The notes under the pieces: model-generated
What the model saw: the letters and a program-made list of their open reading frames with translations, nothing else
The model's database searches: none
Told to the model about the DNA's origin: nothing
From: Motiliproteus sp036960175
GTDB taxonomy: Bacteria > Pseudomonadota > Gammaproteobacteria > Pseudomonadales > Balneatricaceae
NCBI GenBank assembly: GCA_036960175.1
Contig: JBALWH010000002.1
Span: 124,001-188,000, forward strand
DNA: 64,000 nucleotides
Reading direction: 5' to 3'
Shown here: one piece after another, positions 51,241-59,771 of the stretch
Layout: each line of letters begins with the position of its first letter
How positions within the stretch are numbered: position 1 is the stretch's first letter
Position numbers and translations under genes: made by a program

Positions 51241-51254
51241 GTCATAATTATGAC
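51241..51254. promoter_or_regulatory. FleQ-box-like palindrome in the fliE leader
   Basis: GTCATAATTATGAC is a perfect 14-bp palindrome with the GTCA/TGAC arms of the FleQ consensus. It lies about 100 bp downstream of the candidate sigma54 promoter. In P. aeruginosa, FleQ is known to bind downstream of the RpoN site at fliE, so this position is meaningful. Confidence 0.6.
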
Positions 51255-51289
51255 GTTTTCATTGGATAGGTAGAGTCGGGCGCTGTGAA

Positions 51290-51634
51290 ATGACTGATAG
51301 AATGGATATTCAGAGTGTGTTGGGCCAGATGAGAGCCATGAAAGCTCAGGTTCAGGCGGGTGTTCAGTCAGTCGCGCCTTTGGGCGGTGTGCAGTCCGGT
51401 GGTGTCGAGAAAACGGAATTCGGCGATTTGCTTAAAATGGCTGTCAATAAAGTCAATGATCAGCAGATGAGCGCCGGAAAATTGGCAACTGCCTATGAGC
51501 GGGGTGATCCCACTGTTGACCTGCCTCAGGTTATGATCGGATTGCAAAAAGCCAGTATCTCCTTTGAAGCCATGACTCAGGTGCGAAATCGCCTGGTCTC
51601 GGCCTACGAAGATATCTCTAAGATGCCTATTTAA
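51290..51634 (+). CDS. fliE: FliE, MS-ring/rod junction protein
   Basis: FliE joins the MS ring to the rod. The 114-residue protein has the family C-terminal half FGDLLKMAVNKVNDQQMSAGKLATAYERGDPTVDL and QVMIGLQKASISFEAMTQVRNRLVSAYEDISKMPI in shorter recognisable segments. An in-frame ATG at 51302 is an alternative start. It is the first gene of the fliE-flhB cluster. Confidence 0.95.
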   Translation: MTDRMDIQSVLGQMRAMKAQVQAGVQSVAPLGGVQSGGVEKTEFGDLLKMAVNKVNDQQMSAGKLATAYERGDPTVDLPQVMIGLQKASISFEAMTQVRNRLVSAYEDISKMPI

Positions 51635-51671
51635 TTGGATATGAATGCAATGTCTGATCAGGTGAAAAGCT

Positions 51672-53354
51672 ATGGATAATGCGCCGGCTACGACTCAGGG
51701 GTCGTTGTCCGTACCATCCGGTCTTTCTTCCGGATTTAATCGTCTGGGGATTTTTCGTCAGATCGGGCTGATGATTGGCCTTGCTGCCAGCGTCGCTATC
51801 GGTTTTGCGGTAGTGCTTTGGTCTCAGGAACCGGATTTTCGGCCATTGCTCAATAATCTAAACTCTCTTGATGCTAATCGGATTATTGAATCCTTACAGA
51901 CCAATCAGATTCCCTATCGGATTGATCAGAAGAGCGGCTCCCTTATGGTGGCTGCGGATCAAATTCATAATGCACGGTTAAAGCTTGCTGCTGATGGTTT
52001 AAGTGGTCGTGATAATATTGGCTTTGAGCTGTTGGATCAAGAAGCGGCTCTGGGTACTAGCACCTTTATGGAAACCACGCGCTTCCGCCGGGGCCTGGAA
52101 GGTGAACTGGCGCGGACCATAGCCAGTCTGGTGCAGATTAAATCCGCTCGAGTCCATCTGGCTATTCCCAAGCGTTCTGTATTTGTCAGGGATAGCAGGA
52201 AACCAACGGCGTCGGTATTTGTCAGCCTCTACACCGGGCGCATGCTGAGCAAGCCTCAAGTCTTATCGATCGCCAATCTGGTTGCTTCCAGTATTTCTGA
52301 GCTGGATGCTCGTGATGTCACTGTTGTTGATCACAAGGGGCGTTTGCTAAATAGTCATAATATTGACGAAGAGGTTGGTATGGCTGCTAAGCAGCTGGAC
52401 TATACCCAGAAAGTAGAAGAGAGAATGGCTGCGAGGGTGCGCGGCATTTTAGAGCCGGTAGTAGGTAGTGGTCGTTTTAAAGCAGAGGTTTCTGCGGATG
52501 TTGATTTTACTGCTATTGAACAGACTGATGAGCTGTTTAATCCGGATCTGCCCTCGTTAAGAAGTGAGCAAACTCTTGATGAGAAGGGAGCTGCAGGCGC
52601 GGCCGCTTCCGGAGTTCCGGGTGCGCTGTCTAATCAGCCTCCTGGAGCTGGGTCTGTGCCAGAGCGGGGCGCTGCGGGAGCCTATGCTGGCGGTGCGGGT
52701 GGGGGCGGTCAAGGGAGCGGTAGAAAGCAGGTTACTCGCAACTTTGAATTGGATCGCACTATCAGTTATACCCGTCATCAGCAGGGGCGCATTCGGCGCT
52801 TGACGGTAGCGGTGGCAGTCGATGATATTCGCTCAGCTAATGCCGAAAGCGGCGAGGCTAGCAGTCGTCCCTGGAGTGAAAATGATATACAGCGGCTGAC
52901 AATGTTGGTGCGTGATGCCGTTGGCTATTCGGCAGCGCGGGGTGATAGCGTGAATGTGATTAACGCAGCCTTTATCAGTCCGGAGCCGTTAGAAGAATTG
53001 CCTGAGCTGGCTATTTGGGAGCAGCCTTGGTTCTGGGATCTGATGAAAAAGGTAGGCGCAGGGGCCTTTCTGCTGCTGTTGGTCTTTGGTGTGCTTCGGC
53101 CGATTATGAAAAGCCTATCTTCTATGCCAGCTGGGGCTGGGGCTGGAGGCGTCGGAGATTTTGGCAGCGAGCTTGAGGGTATAAGTGATTCGGGTGGGTT
53201 CGATGACGGCGGCATGAATGTTGATGACAGTTCATTGCTGCCGGGGCCCAATGAGTCCTTTGAGCGACAGTTGGATGCAGTACGCAGTTTAGTGGCACAA
53301 GACCCGGGTAGAGTGGCGCAGGTAGTTAAGCAATGGATTTCGGCTGATGAGTAG
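51672..53354 (+). CDS. fliF: FliF, MS-ring protein
   Basis: FliF forms the membrane ring on which the flagellum is built. The 560-residue protein has an N-terminal helix (about residues 30-50, LMIGLAASVAIGFAVVLWSQ), the YscJ/FliF ring domain (ALGTSTFMETTRFRRGLEGELARTI), and a long Gly/Ala-rich linker at residues 310-345. A second helix follows near 465 (VGAGAFLLLLVFGVL). The acidic C-terminus (RQLDAVRSLVAQDPGRVAQVVKQWI) binds FliG, and fliG overlaps it by 8 bp. Confidence 0.97.
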   Translation: MDNAPATTQGSLSVPSGLSSGFNRLGIFRQIGLMIGLAASVAIGFAVVLWSQEPDFRPLLNNLNSLDANRIIESLQTNQIPYRIDQKSGSLMVAADQIHNARLKLAADGLSGRDNIGFELLDQEAALGTSTFMETTRFRRGLEGELARTIASLVQIKSARVHLAIPKRSVFVRDSRKPTASVFVSLYTGRMLSKPQVLSIANLVASSISELDARDVTVVDHKGRLLNSHNIDEEVGMAAKQLDYTQKVEERMAARVRGILEPVVGSGRFKAEVSADVDFTAIEQTDELFNPDLPSLRSEQTLDEKGAAGAAASGVPGALSNQPPGAGSVPERGAAGAYAGGAGGGGQGSGRKQVTRNFELDRTISYTRHQQGRIRRLTVAVAVDDIRSANAESGEASSRPWSENDIQRLTMLVRDAVGYSAARGDSVNVINAAFISPEPLEELPELAIWEQPWFWDLMKKVGAGAFLLLLVFGVLRPIMKSLSSMPAGAGAGGVGDFGSELEGISDSGGFDDGGMNVDDSSLLPGPNESFERQLDAVRSLVAQDPGRVAQVVKQWISADE

Positions 53355-54351
53355 TGTCGATAAATTGGACCCGATTCATCGGGCAGCGGTGCTGCTGATG
53401 AGTCTTGGTGAGGCCGATGCCGCAGAAATTATGAGGCATCTGGGGCCTAAAGAGGTGCAGCGCATAGGTACGGCTATGTCGCAGCTTGCTGATGTGCAGC
53501 AGGATCAGGTCGAAACGGTGATGGCCGATTTTCTGAATTCTGTTGGCAATCAGACGGGCCTGGGTGTGGGTTCTGATGATTATATTCGTTCGGTACTGAA
53601 TCAGGCGCTGGGGGAGGATAAGGCCGGCGGTTTGATCGACCGTATCCTGAAGGGTGCTAACACTAAGGGCTTGGATACCCTCAAGTGGATGGGGGCTCGA
53701 CAGGTCGCCGATGTTATCCGTTTTGAGCACCCGCAAATTCAGGCCATAGTTGTCTCTTATCTCGATGCAGACCAAGCGGCAGAAGTGGTCGGTCAATTTG
53801 ATGAAAAGGTGCGCCTGGATATTTTGATGCGGATTTCTGCGCTGGAAACAGTGCAGCCAAGTGCGTTGCAAGAATTGAACGATATTCTAGAGCGTCAGTT
53901 TGCTGGCAGTACCTCTGCTAAAACCACCAGTATGGGTGGTGTTAAAGTGGTTGCAGATATTATGAACTTCTTTGATACCGGGACTGAGGCTAGCGTCATG
54001 GAGTCCATTCGGGAAGTCGATGAAGACCTGGGTAGCGAGATTCAGGATCTGATGTTTGTGTTTGCTAATCTAGTGGAGGTCGATGATCGCGGTATTCAGA
54101 CCATACTGAGAGAAATTTCTACTGATATCCTGGTTGTTGCGTTGAAAGGTGCCGATACCGCTCTGCAGGAAAAAATCTTCAAGAATATGTCTAAGCGAGC
54201 CGCGGAATTGTTGCGTGACGATCTCGAGGCTTCTCCGCCGGTGCGAGTTAGTGATGTTGAAAATGCCCAGAAAGAAATCTTGTCTGTGGCGCGCCGTCTC
54301 GCGGATGATGGGGAAATTATGCTCGGAGGAAGCGGCGAAGATATGCTGTAG
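53347..54351 (+). CDS. fliG: FliG, rotor switch protein
   Basis: FliG is the rotor component that contacts the stator. The 334-residue protein has standard length. It begins KLDPIHRAAVLLMSLGEADAAEIMRHLGPKEVQ and has the EHPQIQAIVVSYL and DIMNFFDTGTEASVMESIREVDEDL segments. The C-terminal torque helix reads ISTDILVVALKGADTALQEKIFKNMSKRA with the usual charged residues. Its ATG overlaps the fliF stop region by 8 bp. A gap of 123 bp precedes fliH. Confidence 0.97.
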   Translation: MSSVDKLDPIHRAAVLLMSLGEADAAEIMRHLGPKEVQRIGTAMSQLADVQQDQVETVMADFLNSVGNQTGLGVGSDDYIRSVLNQALGEDKAGGLIDRILKGANTKGLDTLKWMGARQVADVIRFEHPQIQAIVVSYLDADQAAEVVGQFDEKVRLDILMRISALETVQPSALQELNDILERQFAGSTSAKTTSMGGVKVVADIMNFFDTGTEASVMESIREVDEDLGSEIQDLMFVFANLVEVDDRGIQTILREISTDILVVALKGADTALQEKIFKNMSKRAAELLRDDLEASPPVRVSDVENAQKEILSVARRLADDGEIMLGGSGEDML

Positions 54352-54474
54352 GCCGTACCGGCAGCCTTTGTGTATTCTATTCATGTAGATTTTCTTTTTA
54401 TCTGCGATGAAGGAATAAGCTAAGATTCAATGAAATACCCCCCTTAAGTCGATCCCGATTTTATAGAGAGTACG

Positions 54475-55242
54475 GTGGTGAAAAAAACCAAAACCCCTGG
54501 GCGGATAGCGGCTAAAGATCTGCCTCCTATTAAGTCCTGGAGCCTGCCCAAGGTGAAGGGTTCTCATGTCGTTCGCTCGCCCTTCAAAGATAAGGATCAG
54601 CCAGATCAGGTAAAGGAAACTCTTATAGAAGAGCTGGCTGATGCCGAGCCTTTGACGGTGGAAGCGATCGAGCGAATTCGCCAGCAAGCGCGTGATGAAG
54701 CTTATAAGAAAGGCTATCAGGAGGGGCATGAAAAAGGCGAGCAGGAGGGGCGCGCTAAGGGCGACAAGCTGGGCTATGATACCGGCCTTAAGCGCGGAGA
54801 GGCGGAGATAAACCGGCTGCAGAAGCAGTTGGGCGCGTTGATTAAGGCGATTGAGTCTCCTTTAGCTGAGCAGTACTCTGAAATGGAAGAGGCGCTGTTA
54901 CGACTGGTCTCTGATGCCGCCTTGGTAACGGTCAAAAGTGAATTAAATTGTCGGCCGGAATTGCTGCGGCAAGCGATCCAGGATGCGCTAGCGGCCTTGC
55001 CTCACGGTGAGGTTAAGTTGTGCTTTACGGTTAATCCTGGCGACCAAGCGCAGTTAGAGCAGATTCGTGAGCGAGAGCATGCGGATTGGATTATCCGTGC
55101 TGATGCTGAGGTAAGCGCTGGAGGCTTTTTGGTTAAAGGAGCCCACAGTTATCTGGATTATTCGGTGGAAAATCGTTTTACCCAGGTTATTACCCAAGTG
55201 CTGAGCCCGCCTGAGCAGGAAGCTGCGGCTGGAGACGAATGA
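54475..55242 (+). CDS. fliH: FliH, export ATPase regulator
   Basis: FliH binds FliI and links it to the export apparatus. The 255-residue protein starts at a GTG. The middle has a Gly/Glu-rich repeat (KKGYQEGHEKGEQEGRAKGDKLGYDTGLKRGE in parts), the GxxxG-type helix of FliH. A C-terminal domain with ADAEVSAGGFLVKGAHSYLDYSVENRF follows. fliI overlaps its stop by 4 bp. Confidence 0.93.
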   Translation: MVKKTKTPGRIAAKDLPPIKSWSLPKVKGSHVVRSPFKDKDQPDQVKETLIEELADAEPLTVEAIERIRQQARDEAYKKGYQEGHEKGEQEGRAKGDKLGYDTGLKRGEAEINRLQKQLGALIKAIESPLAEQYSEMEEALLRLVSDAALVTVKSELNCRPELLRQAIQDALAALPHGEVKLCFTVNPGDQAQLEQIREREHADWIIRADAEVSAGGFLVKGAHSYLDYSVENRFTQVITQVLSPPEQEAAAGDE

Positions 55243-56636
55243 TGAAGAGCATGCTCGATCGAATTCAAAGTTATGCTCAAGAACCGCTGAAGCCACCGCG
55301 GCCAGTGGTTGAAGGTCGAGTCACTAGGCTGGTGGGATTAACCCTGGAAGCTAAAGGGTGTCGTGCTGCTGTGGGGGAATACTGTCGCATAGAAATCGAT
55401 CAAGATCATACTGCTGAAGCCGAAGTCGTGGGTTTTGGTCAGGACTCCATTTTCCTCATGCCTTTGAATCGTATCGACGGGCTGCATCCCGGTGCCAAGG
55501 TTGTGCCTCTGGGTGGTAGTTCTCGCGTGCCAGTGGGCTTTAATCTGCTGGGTCGGGTGCTCAATGGAGCCGGTGTTCCTCTTGATGGTCTTGGTCCTTT
55601 GAATGCTGAAGAGCAGGTGAGCCTGGAAGGTCCTACTATCAATCCACTGGCGCGCCAGCCTATTCACGAAACGCTGGATGTAGGTATTCGTGCCATCAAT
55701 TCGGTGCTGACTGTTGGGCGTGGGCAACGGCTCGGCTTGTTTGCCGGTTCAGGGGTTGGTAAAAGTGTCTTGCTGGGGATGATGACGCGCTTTACCGAGG
55801 CGGAAATCATCGTCGTCGGCCTTATCGGTGAGCGCGGCCGGGAAGTTAAGGAATTTATAGAGCAGAGCCTGGGGGCGGAAGGTCTGGCCCGTGCTGTGGT
55901 AGTGGCATCTCCTGCCGACGAGGCGCCATTGATGCGACTTCGGGCATCGGAGCTGGCATCCCGAATCGCCGAATATTTTCGCGATCAGGGCAAAAATGTG
56001 TTGCTGTTGATGGATTCGCTGACGCGATTTGCTCAGGCGCAGCGGGAAATTGCCTTGGCGGTGGGGGAGCCTCCGGCGACCAAGGGTTATCCGCCTTCGG
56101 TGTTTGCCAAGTTGCCGAAACTGGTGGAGCGTGCCGGCAACGGCGCGGAAGGTTGTGGCTCTATTACCGCATTCTACACGGTGCTTACTGAAGGTGATGA
56201 TCAGCAGGATCCTATTGCAGATGCTGCGCGGGCAATTCTGGACGGCCATGTGGTCCTGTCTCGGCAACTGGCAGAGGAAGGGCATTACCCTGCTATCGAC
56301 GTAGAGGCTTCGATTAGTCGAGCAATGCCGTCAGTAGTGACGCCGGAGCATATGGCCAAGGCTCAGCAGTTTAAGCAGATCTATGCTCGTTATCTGCAGA
56401 ATCGCGATCTCATCAGTGTGGGAGCCTATGTCCAAGGTTCTAACCCGCAGATCGATCTATCTATTGAGCGCATGCCTTATTTTAAGCAGTTCCTGCAGCA
56501 AGGGCTTAACGAGCATTTTAACTTTACTGAGAGCTGGCAAGGCCTTCATACAGTGCTAGAGCCCGCTAATCATCCGCCGGTGCCAGCAAACCCAAAGGCT
56601 GGCAACGCCTTTTTCAAGCCGCAAGCTAAAGCATGA
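55239..56636 (+). CDS. fliI: FliI, flagellar export ATPase
   Basis: FliI is the ATPase of flagellar type III export. The 465-residue protein has Walker A GLFAGSGVGKSVLL with K175, Walker B KNVLLLMDSLTRFA, and the family segments IGERGREVKEFIE and AQREIALAVGEPPATKGYPPSVF. It starts with overlapping ATG codons in the end of fliH (ATGATG); either could be used. fliJ overlaps its stop by 4 bp. Confidence 0.97.
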   Translation: MMKSMLDRIQSYAQEPLKPPRPVVEGRVTRLVGLTLEAKGCRAAVGEYCRIEIDQDHTAEAEVVGFGQDSIFLMPLNRIDGLHPGAKVVPLGGSSRVPVGFNLLGRVLNGAGVPLDGLGPLNAEEQVSLEGPTINPLARQPIHETLDVGIRAINSVLTVGRGQRLGLFAGSGVGKSVLLGMMTRFTEAEIIVVGLIGERGREVKEFIEQSLGAEGLARAVVVASPADEAPLMRLRASELASRIAEYFRDQGKNVLLLMDSLTRFAQAQREIALAVGEPPATKGYPPSVFAKLPKLVERAGNGAEGCGSITAFYTVLTEGDDQQDPIADAARAILDGHVVLSRQLAEEGHYPAIDVEASISRAMPSVVTPEHMAKAQQFKQIYARYLQNRDLISVGAYVQGSNPQIDLSIERMPYFKQFLQQGLNEHFNFTESWQGLHTVLEPANHPPVPANPKAGNAFFKPQAKA

Positions 56637-57061
56637 AGAAGTCCAGGCGCCTGCAGCCGGTGCTGCACTTGGCTGAAAGAAACCGCAAACTGGCGGAGCA
56701 GGCACTGGGTGAAGCACAGCAGCAGCTGGTGGCGGAAGAGGCGAAGAAACAGCAGCTGTTGGATTATCTGGCGGAATATCAAAATACTGCAAAACTCCAG
56801 CAGCAGCAGGGTGTTCAGGCTCAGGGGTTAATTCGGTTGCAGCATTTCATGTCCCGCCTTCAGCAGGCCATTGATCAGCAAACTCAGCAGGTCGCTCTTT
56901 CTCAGCAGATGTTGTTACAGGCGCGGAAGCTCTGGCAGGCTGCGCACGGGCGTCATCAGGCGATGGGGTCTTTGATCGATCGGACGGTATCTCAGGAGTT
57001 GCAGGAAGACGAAAAGCGCCTGCAAAAGACCATCGATGAGTTGGTGCAGAATCGCCGCTAA
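56633..57061 (+). CDS. fliJ: FliJ, export chaperone-escort
   Basis: FliJ is a coiled-coil protein that links the export ATPase to the gate. The 142-residue protein is almost wholly alpha-helical, rich in Gln, Glu and Lys, with the family pattern RNRKLAEQALGEAQQQLVAEEAKKQQLL and a C-terminal DEKRLQKTIDELVQNRR. The identity rests on this pattern plus its place between fliI and fliK. Confidence 0.9.
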   Translation: MKKSRRLQPVLHLAERNRKLAEQALGEAQQQLVAEEAKKQQLLDYLAEYQNTAKLQQQQGVQAQGLIRLQHFMSRLQQAIDQQTQQVALSQQMLLQARKLWQAAHGRHQAMGSLIDRTVSQELQEDEKRLQKTIDELVQNRR

Positions 57062-57145
57062 TCGCTTTTCTCTTTTTCTAATCTTTTCTTAGCTTGGCCC
57101 TGTTATTGCAAAACCTTGCCATATACAAAGACTCGGGGGTTAACA

Positions 57146-59080
57146 ATGTCTTCAGCGCAGGCTATTTCAGTCAATCATAATTTGTTGCAACTGCTTTCTA
57201 CTGAAGCGGCCGCTTTTAGTGGCCTGAGCCAGGGTTCTCCCGCACAGGGAGGGCTGTTCAGCGAAGCCCTGATTAACTCCATGAGGGAGCAGGGAATGCT
57301 GAGCTCTGGGGCAGTGGGGGCGGAGCCTGGCGGTATGGATTTGCCAGTGATCGGCGAAGACTTGCCGTCTGGAGGCCAAAGCCTGGTTGCTGTTCTACAG
57401 CAGAGCTTGAATGGCGGCCGGCTAGATCTGCAGGGTCTGGAAGCGGCGGGGCTGGATGCTGACGCGGTTGAGAGTGGAGCGCTTGAAGTGGTGCAGTTGC
57501 TGGCAGCGGTCGGGCGTGGTGATGAATCAGCGTTGGATAATCTGGACCAGGCTTTTAAACAGTTGCAGGAGCTGATGGTGCCGCCAGTCTCGGTGCAAGC
57601 AGAAAATGATGTTGAGGTAGAGGTCCGTTCTAAATTAGCTCAGGGTGACGCCACTGATCAGCTGTTTTCTAAGCAGTATGAGCCTGTTGCCGTTGACAAT
57701 GAGCATGCTGTCGGATCAGAAACAAAGCCCCAGCCTCCTGTTGTTGATTTGGCGGCTCGTCGGCCGCAGCCCCAGCCAGTAATAACAGCAGAGCAGGAAA
57801 ATGTTCAGCCGGCCCCTGCCGAGGTGCTCAGAAGCCAGCTGGGCGCTGGAACTGATGTTGATCGCCCTATCCCTTCAGATCAGCGTGGTGAGGCTAGTAC
57901 GGCGACAGCCGGCGGTGCCGAACATTCGGCTCCAAGCGCGGCCATTTCGGCTGGACCCGATAGCGGGGATCGTGAAGTGGTATCGCAGCCAGCCCCTGCA
58001 GGGCTTGGTGTGGCGGCAGCAGCTGAAGGCGGAAGGAGCGAGAATTTCGTAGAGCGAGAGCCCGCAAGTAACTCTGCTGTGATTGGTGCTGAAGTTTCGT
58101 CGCTAGCGCAAACTGTACCGATATCACCACCAGTCCAGGGGGTAGAGACAGTGGCTGCAGAGCCTGTTGTGTTGGCAGCTCCGCCTTCGGTAGCGGTCGC
58201 TACGGAACAGATGTCTGTCCGCAACGCAGCGGTGCAAGGTGATGTTGTTCGTGCGGATGTCACCCCTGCGCAACCGCCGCAACAGTCTGTCAGTTCTGCA
58301 GAGAGTCAGGTGAGTCGAGTAGCTGTTCCGGATGATAAGGCGTCACTGGGGGCTGCAGCTGCTCGGGACCAGGGCGGGTCTTCCGCAGGAAATCAGCGTG
58401 GGGAAGGTGAGGCGTCTCGTCAGGACAGTTTTCGAGACAATATGGCGGCTATTCGTGCTGAATTGGCAGCAGCTGGTGCGGGGTCTGACGATTCGGTAGA
58501 AAAATCTACCTCAGGTGGGCAAGGGTTTGCATCGATAGCGGGCGGCAGAGGGGTTGCAGAGGATGGAGTGGCTCGTAATATTCCGGCTGTATCTAATTTT
58601 CAGCAGCTGCAAAGTGCCTATAAGGGAGATGCGGTCGGTGAAGTGAGTCTTAACTTACCTGAGCGTTTTGGCAGTGAAAAATGGACCCCAGGCCTGTCTC
58701 AGCGGGTAGTTTGGATGTCTAATCAACAGGTTGGATTTGCGGAATTGAGGTTGGATCCACCGGATCTTGGTAGCTTGAATATTCGTCTAAGTATTCAAAA
58801 CGACCAGGCGAGCCTTAGCTTTACCAGTCCTCATGCGCATGTGCGTGAAATTCTGGAGCAGCAGATGCCGAGGTTGCGGGAAATGTTGGCTGAAAATGGC
58901 ATTGAGCTGCAGCATAGTGATGTCTCTGATCAGTCATCATCTCAGCAATCCAATAAAGACGATAATGCCGCATCCCGGTCCGCTGTTGGCTCGGAAATGG
59001 CAGATGATTCTTTTGAGGAAGCGGGAGGGTTAGGCGCTTCTTTGTCAGGGTCAGTATCTATGGTTGATTACTACGCCTAA
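57146..59080 (+). CDS. fliK: FliK, hook-length control protein
   Basis: FliK measures hook length and switches export to filament proteins. The protein has about 644 residues, longer than enteric FliK (about 400). The middle, residues 100-430, is low-complexity, Ala/Ser/Gln/Val-rich and probably extended. The C-terminal globular domain is conserved: QVGFAELRLDPPDLGSLNIRL, HAHVREILEQQMPRLREMLAENGI. The ATG at 57146 follows GGGGGTTAAC; an in-frame TTG at 57116 is rejected. A longer FliK should mean a longer hook (inference). Confidence 0.93.
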   Translation: MSSAQAISVNHNLLQLLSTEAAAFSGLSQGSPAQGGLFSEALINSMREQGMLSSGAVGAEPGGMDLPVIGEDLPSGGQSLVAVLQQSLNGGRLDLQGLEAAGLDADAVESGALEVVQLLAAVGRGDESALDNLDQAFKQLQELMVPPVSVQAENDVEVEVRSKLAQGDATDQLFSKQYEPVAVDNEHAVGSETKPQPPVVDLAARRPQPQPVITAEQENVQPAPAEVLRSQLGAGTDVDRPIPSDQRGEASTATAGGAEHSAPSAAISAGPDSGDREVVSQPAPAGLGVAAAAEGGRSENFVEREPASNSAVIGAEVSSLAQTVPISPPVQGVETVAAEPVVLAAPPSVAVATEQMSVRNAAVQGDVVRADVTPAQPPQQSVSSAESQVSRVAVPDDKASLGAAAARDQGGSSAGNQRGEGEASRQDSFRDNMAAIRAELAAAGAGSDDSVEKSTSGGQGFASIAGGRGVAEDGVARNIPAVSNFQQLQSAYKGDAVGEVSLNLPERFGSEKWTPGLSQRVVWMSNQQVGFAELRLDPPDLGSLNIRLSIQNDQASLSFTSPHAHVREILEQQMPRLREMLAENGIELQHSDVSDQSSSQQSNKDDNAASRSAVGSEMADDSFEEAGGLGASLSGSVSMVDYYA

Positions 59081-59153
59081 GGCGTTGTAAAAAGAACCTT
59101 TGGCAGGAGGATTTTGACGGTCATTGTGGCACTACCTGGTTGAGGTTTTGTGA

Positions 59154-59159
59154 TATAGT
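59154..59159 (+). promoter_or_regulatory. Weak extended -10 element upstream of fliL
   Basis: TGATATAGT in the 161-bp gap before fliL fits an extended -10 (TG-N-TATAGT). No clear -35 is seen. fliL may instead be read through from fliK. Confidence 0.25.
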
Positions 59160-59241
59160 CCGGGTTGAATTTAGTGATCATAAGGGAATGCATGGAGCTG
59201 TTATCAGGGCTGTGTATCTTGCAGAAAAATAGAGGAAGCCA

Positions 59242-59754
59242 ATGGCTGACGAAGCGGCGCAACCAGAAGGTAAAAAATCCGGCAAATTAGTGCTGATTCT
59301 GATTGTTCTGGCAGGGGTTCTGGTACTTGCGCTGGGCGGTGGAGCTGCGTGGTATTTCTTATCGGGTGACGATACGGCTGACACCGACGCTGTTGAGCAG
59401 CAGGTTAAAAAGAAAGAAGCCATTTATGTCAAAATCCGTACCTCCGGCGGTAAGCCTTACTTCGTTGTCAATTTCACTACTGAAAAATTTGGCTCTCAAC
59501 GGTTTTTGCAGGTCTTTATAGAGGCCCGGACCCGGGACTCTAGCGTTCGTGACGCGCTTACAAAACATATGCCGCTGGTGGTGCATTCTCTAACATCATT
59601 GTTTGCTGTGCAGACGTTATCTGATATGCAAACTGCCGAAGGAAAAGAACGCTTGCGGTTGCAGGCCACTGAAAAAGTAAAGGAAATTATGCAGACTGAA
59701 ATTGGTGAGCCGGGAATCGAGGAAGTCTTTTTCACTAACTTCGTAATGCAGTAA
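59242..59754 (+). CDS. fliL: FliL, basal-body associated stator supporter
   Basis: FliL surrounds the stator and supports torque. The 170-residue protein has one membrane helix at residues 16-38 (KLVLILIVLAGVLVLALGG), then a periplasmic FliL domain with AIYVKIRT, PYFVVNFT, QRFLQVFIEARTRD and the C-terminal EVFFTNFVMQ. An AGAGGAAGCC site precedes the ATG. fliM follows 17 bp later. Confidence 0.95.
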   Translation: MADEAAQPEGKKSGKLVLILIVLAGVLVLALGGGAAWYFLSGDDTADTDAVEQQVKKKEAIYVKIRTSGGKPYFVVNFTTEKFGSQRFLQVFIEARTRDSSVRDALTKHMPLVVHSLTSLFAVQTLSDMQTAEGKERLRLQATEKVKEIMQTEIGEPGIEEVFFTNFVMQ

Positions 59755-59771
59755 GTGGAAACCACCTGAGT

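Larger units (their letters stand above)
50936..51289. other. fliE upstream region
   Basis: This 354-bp region has no convincing gene. It holds a candidate sigma54 promoter at 51125-51140, a TATAAT near 51233 and a FleQ-box-like palindrome at 51241-51254. Confidence 0.6.
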
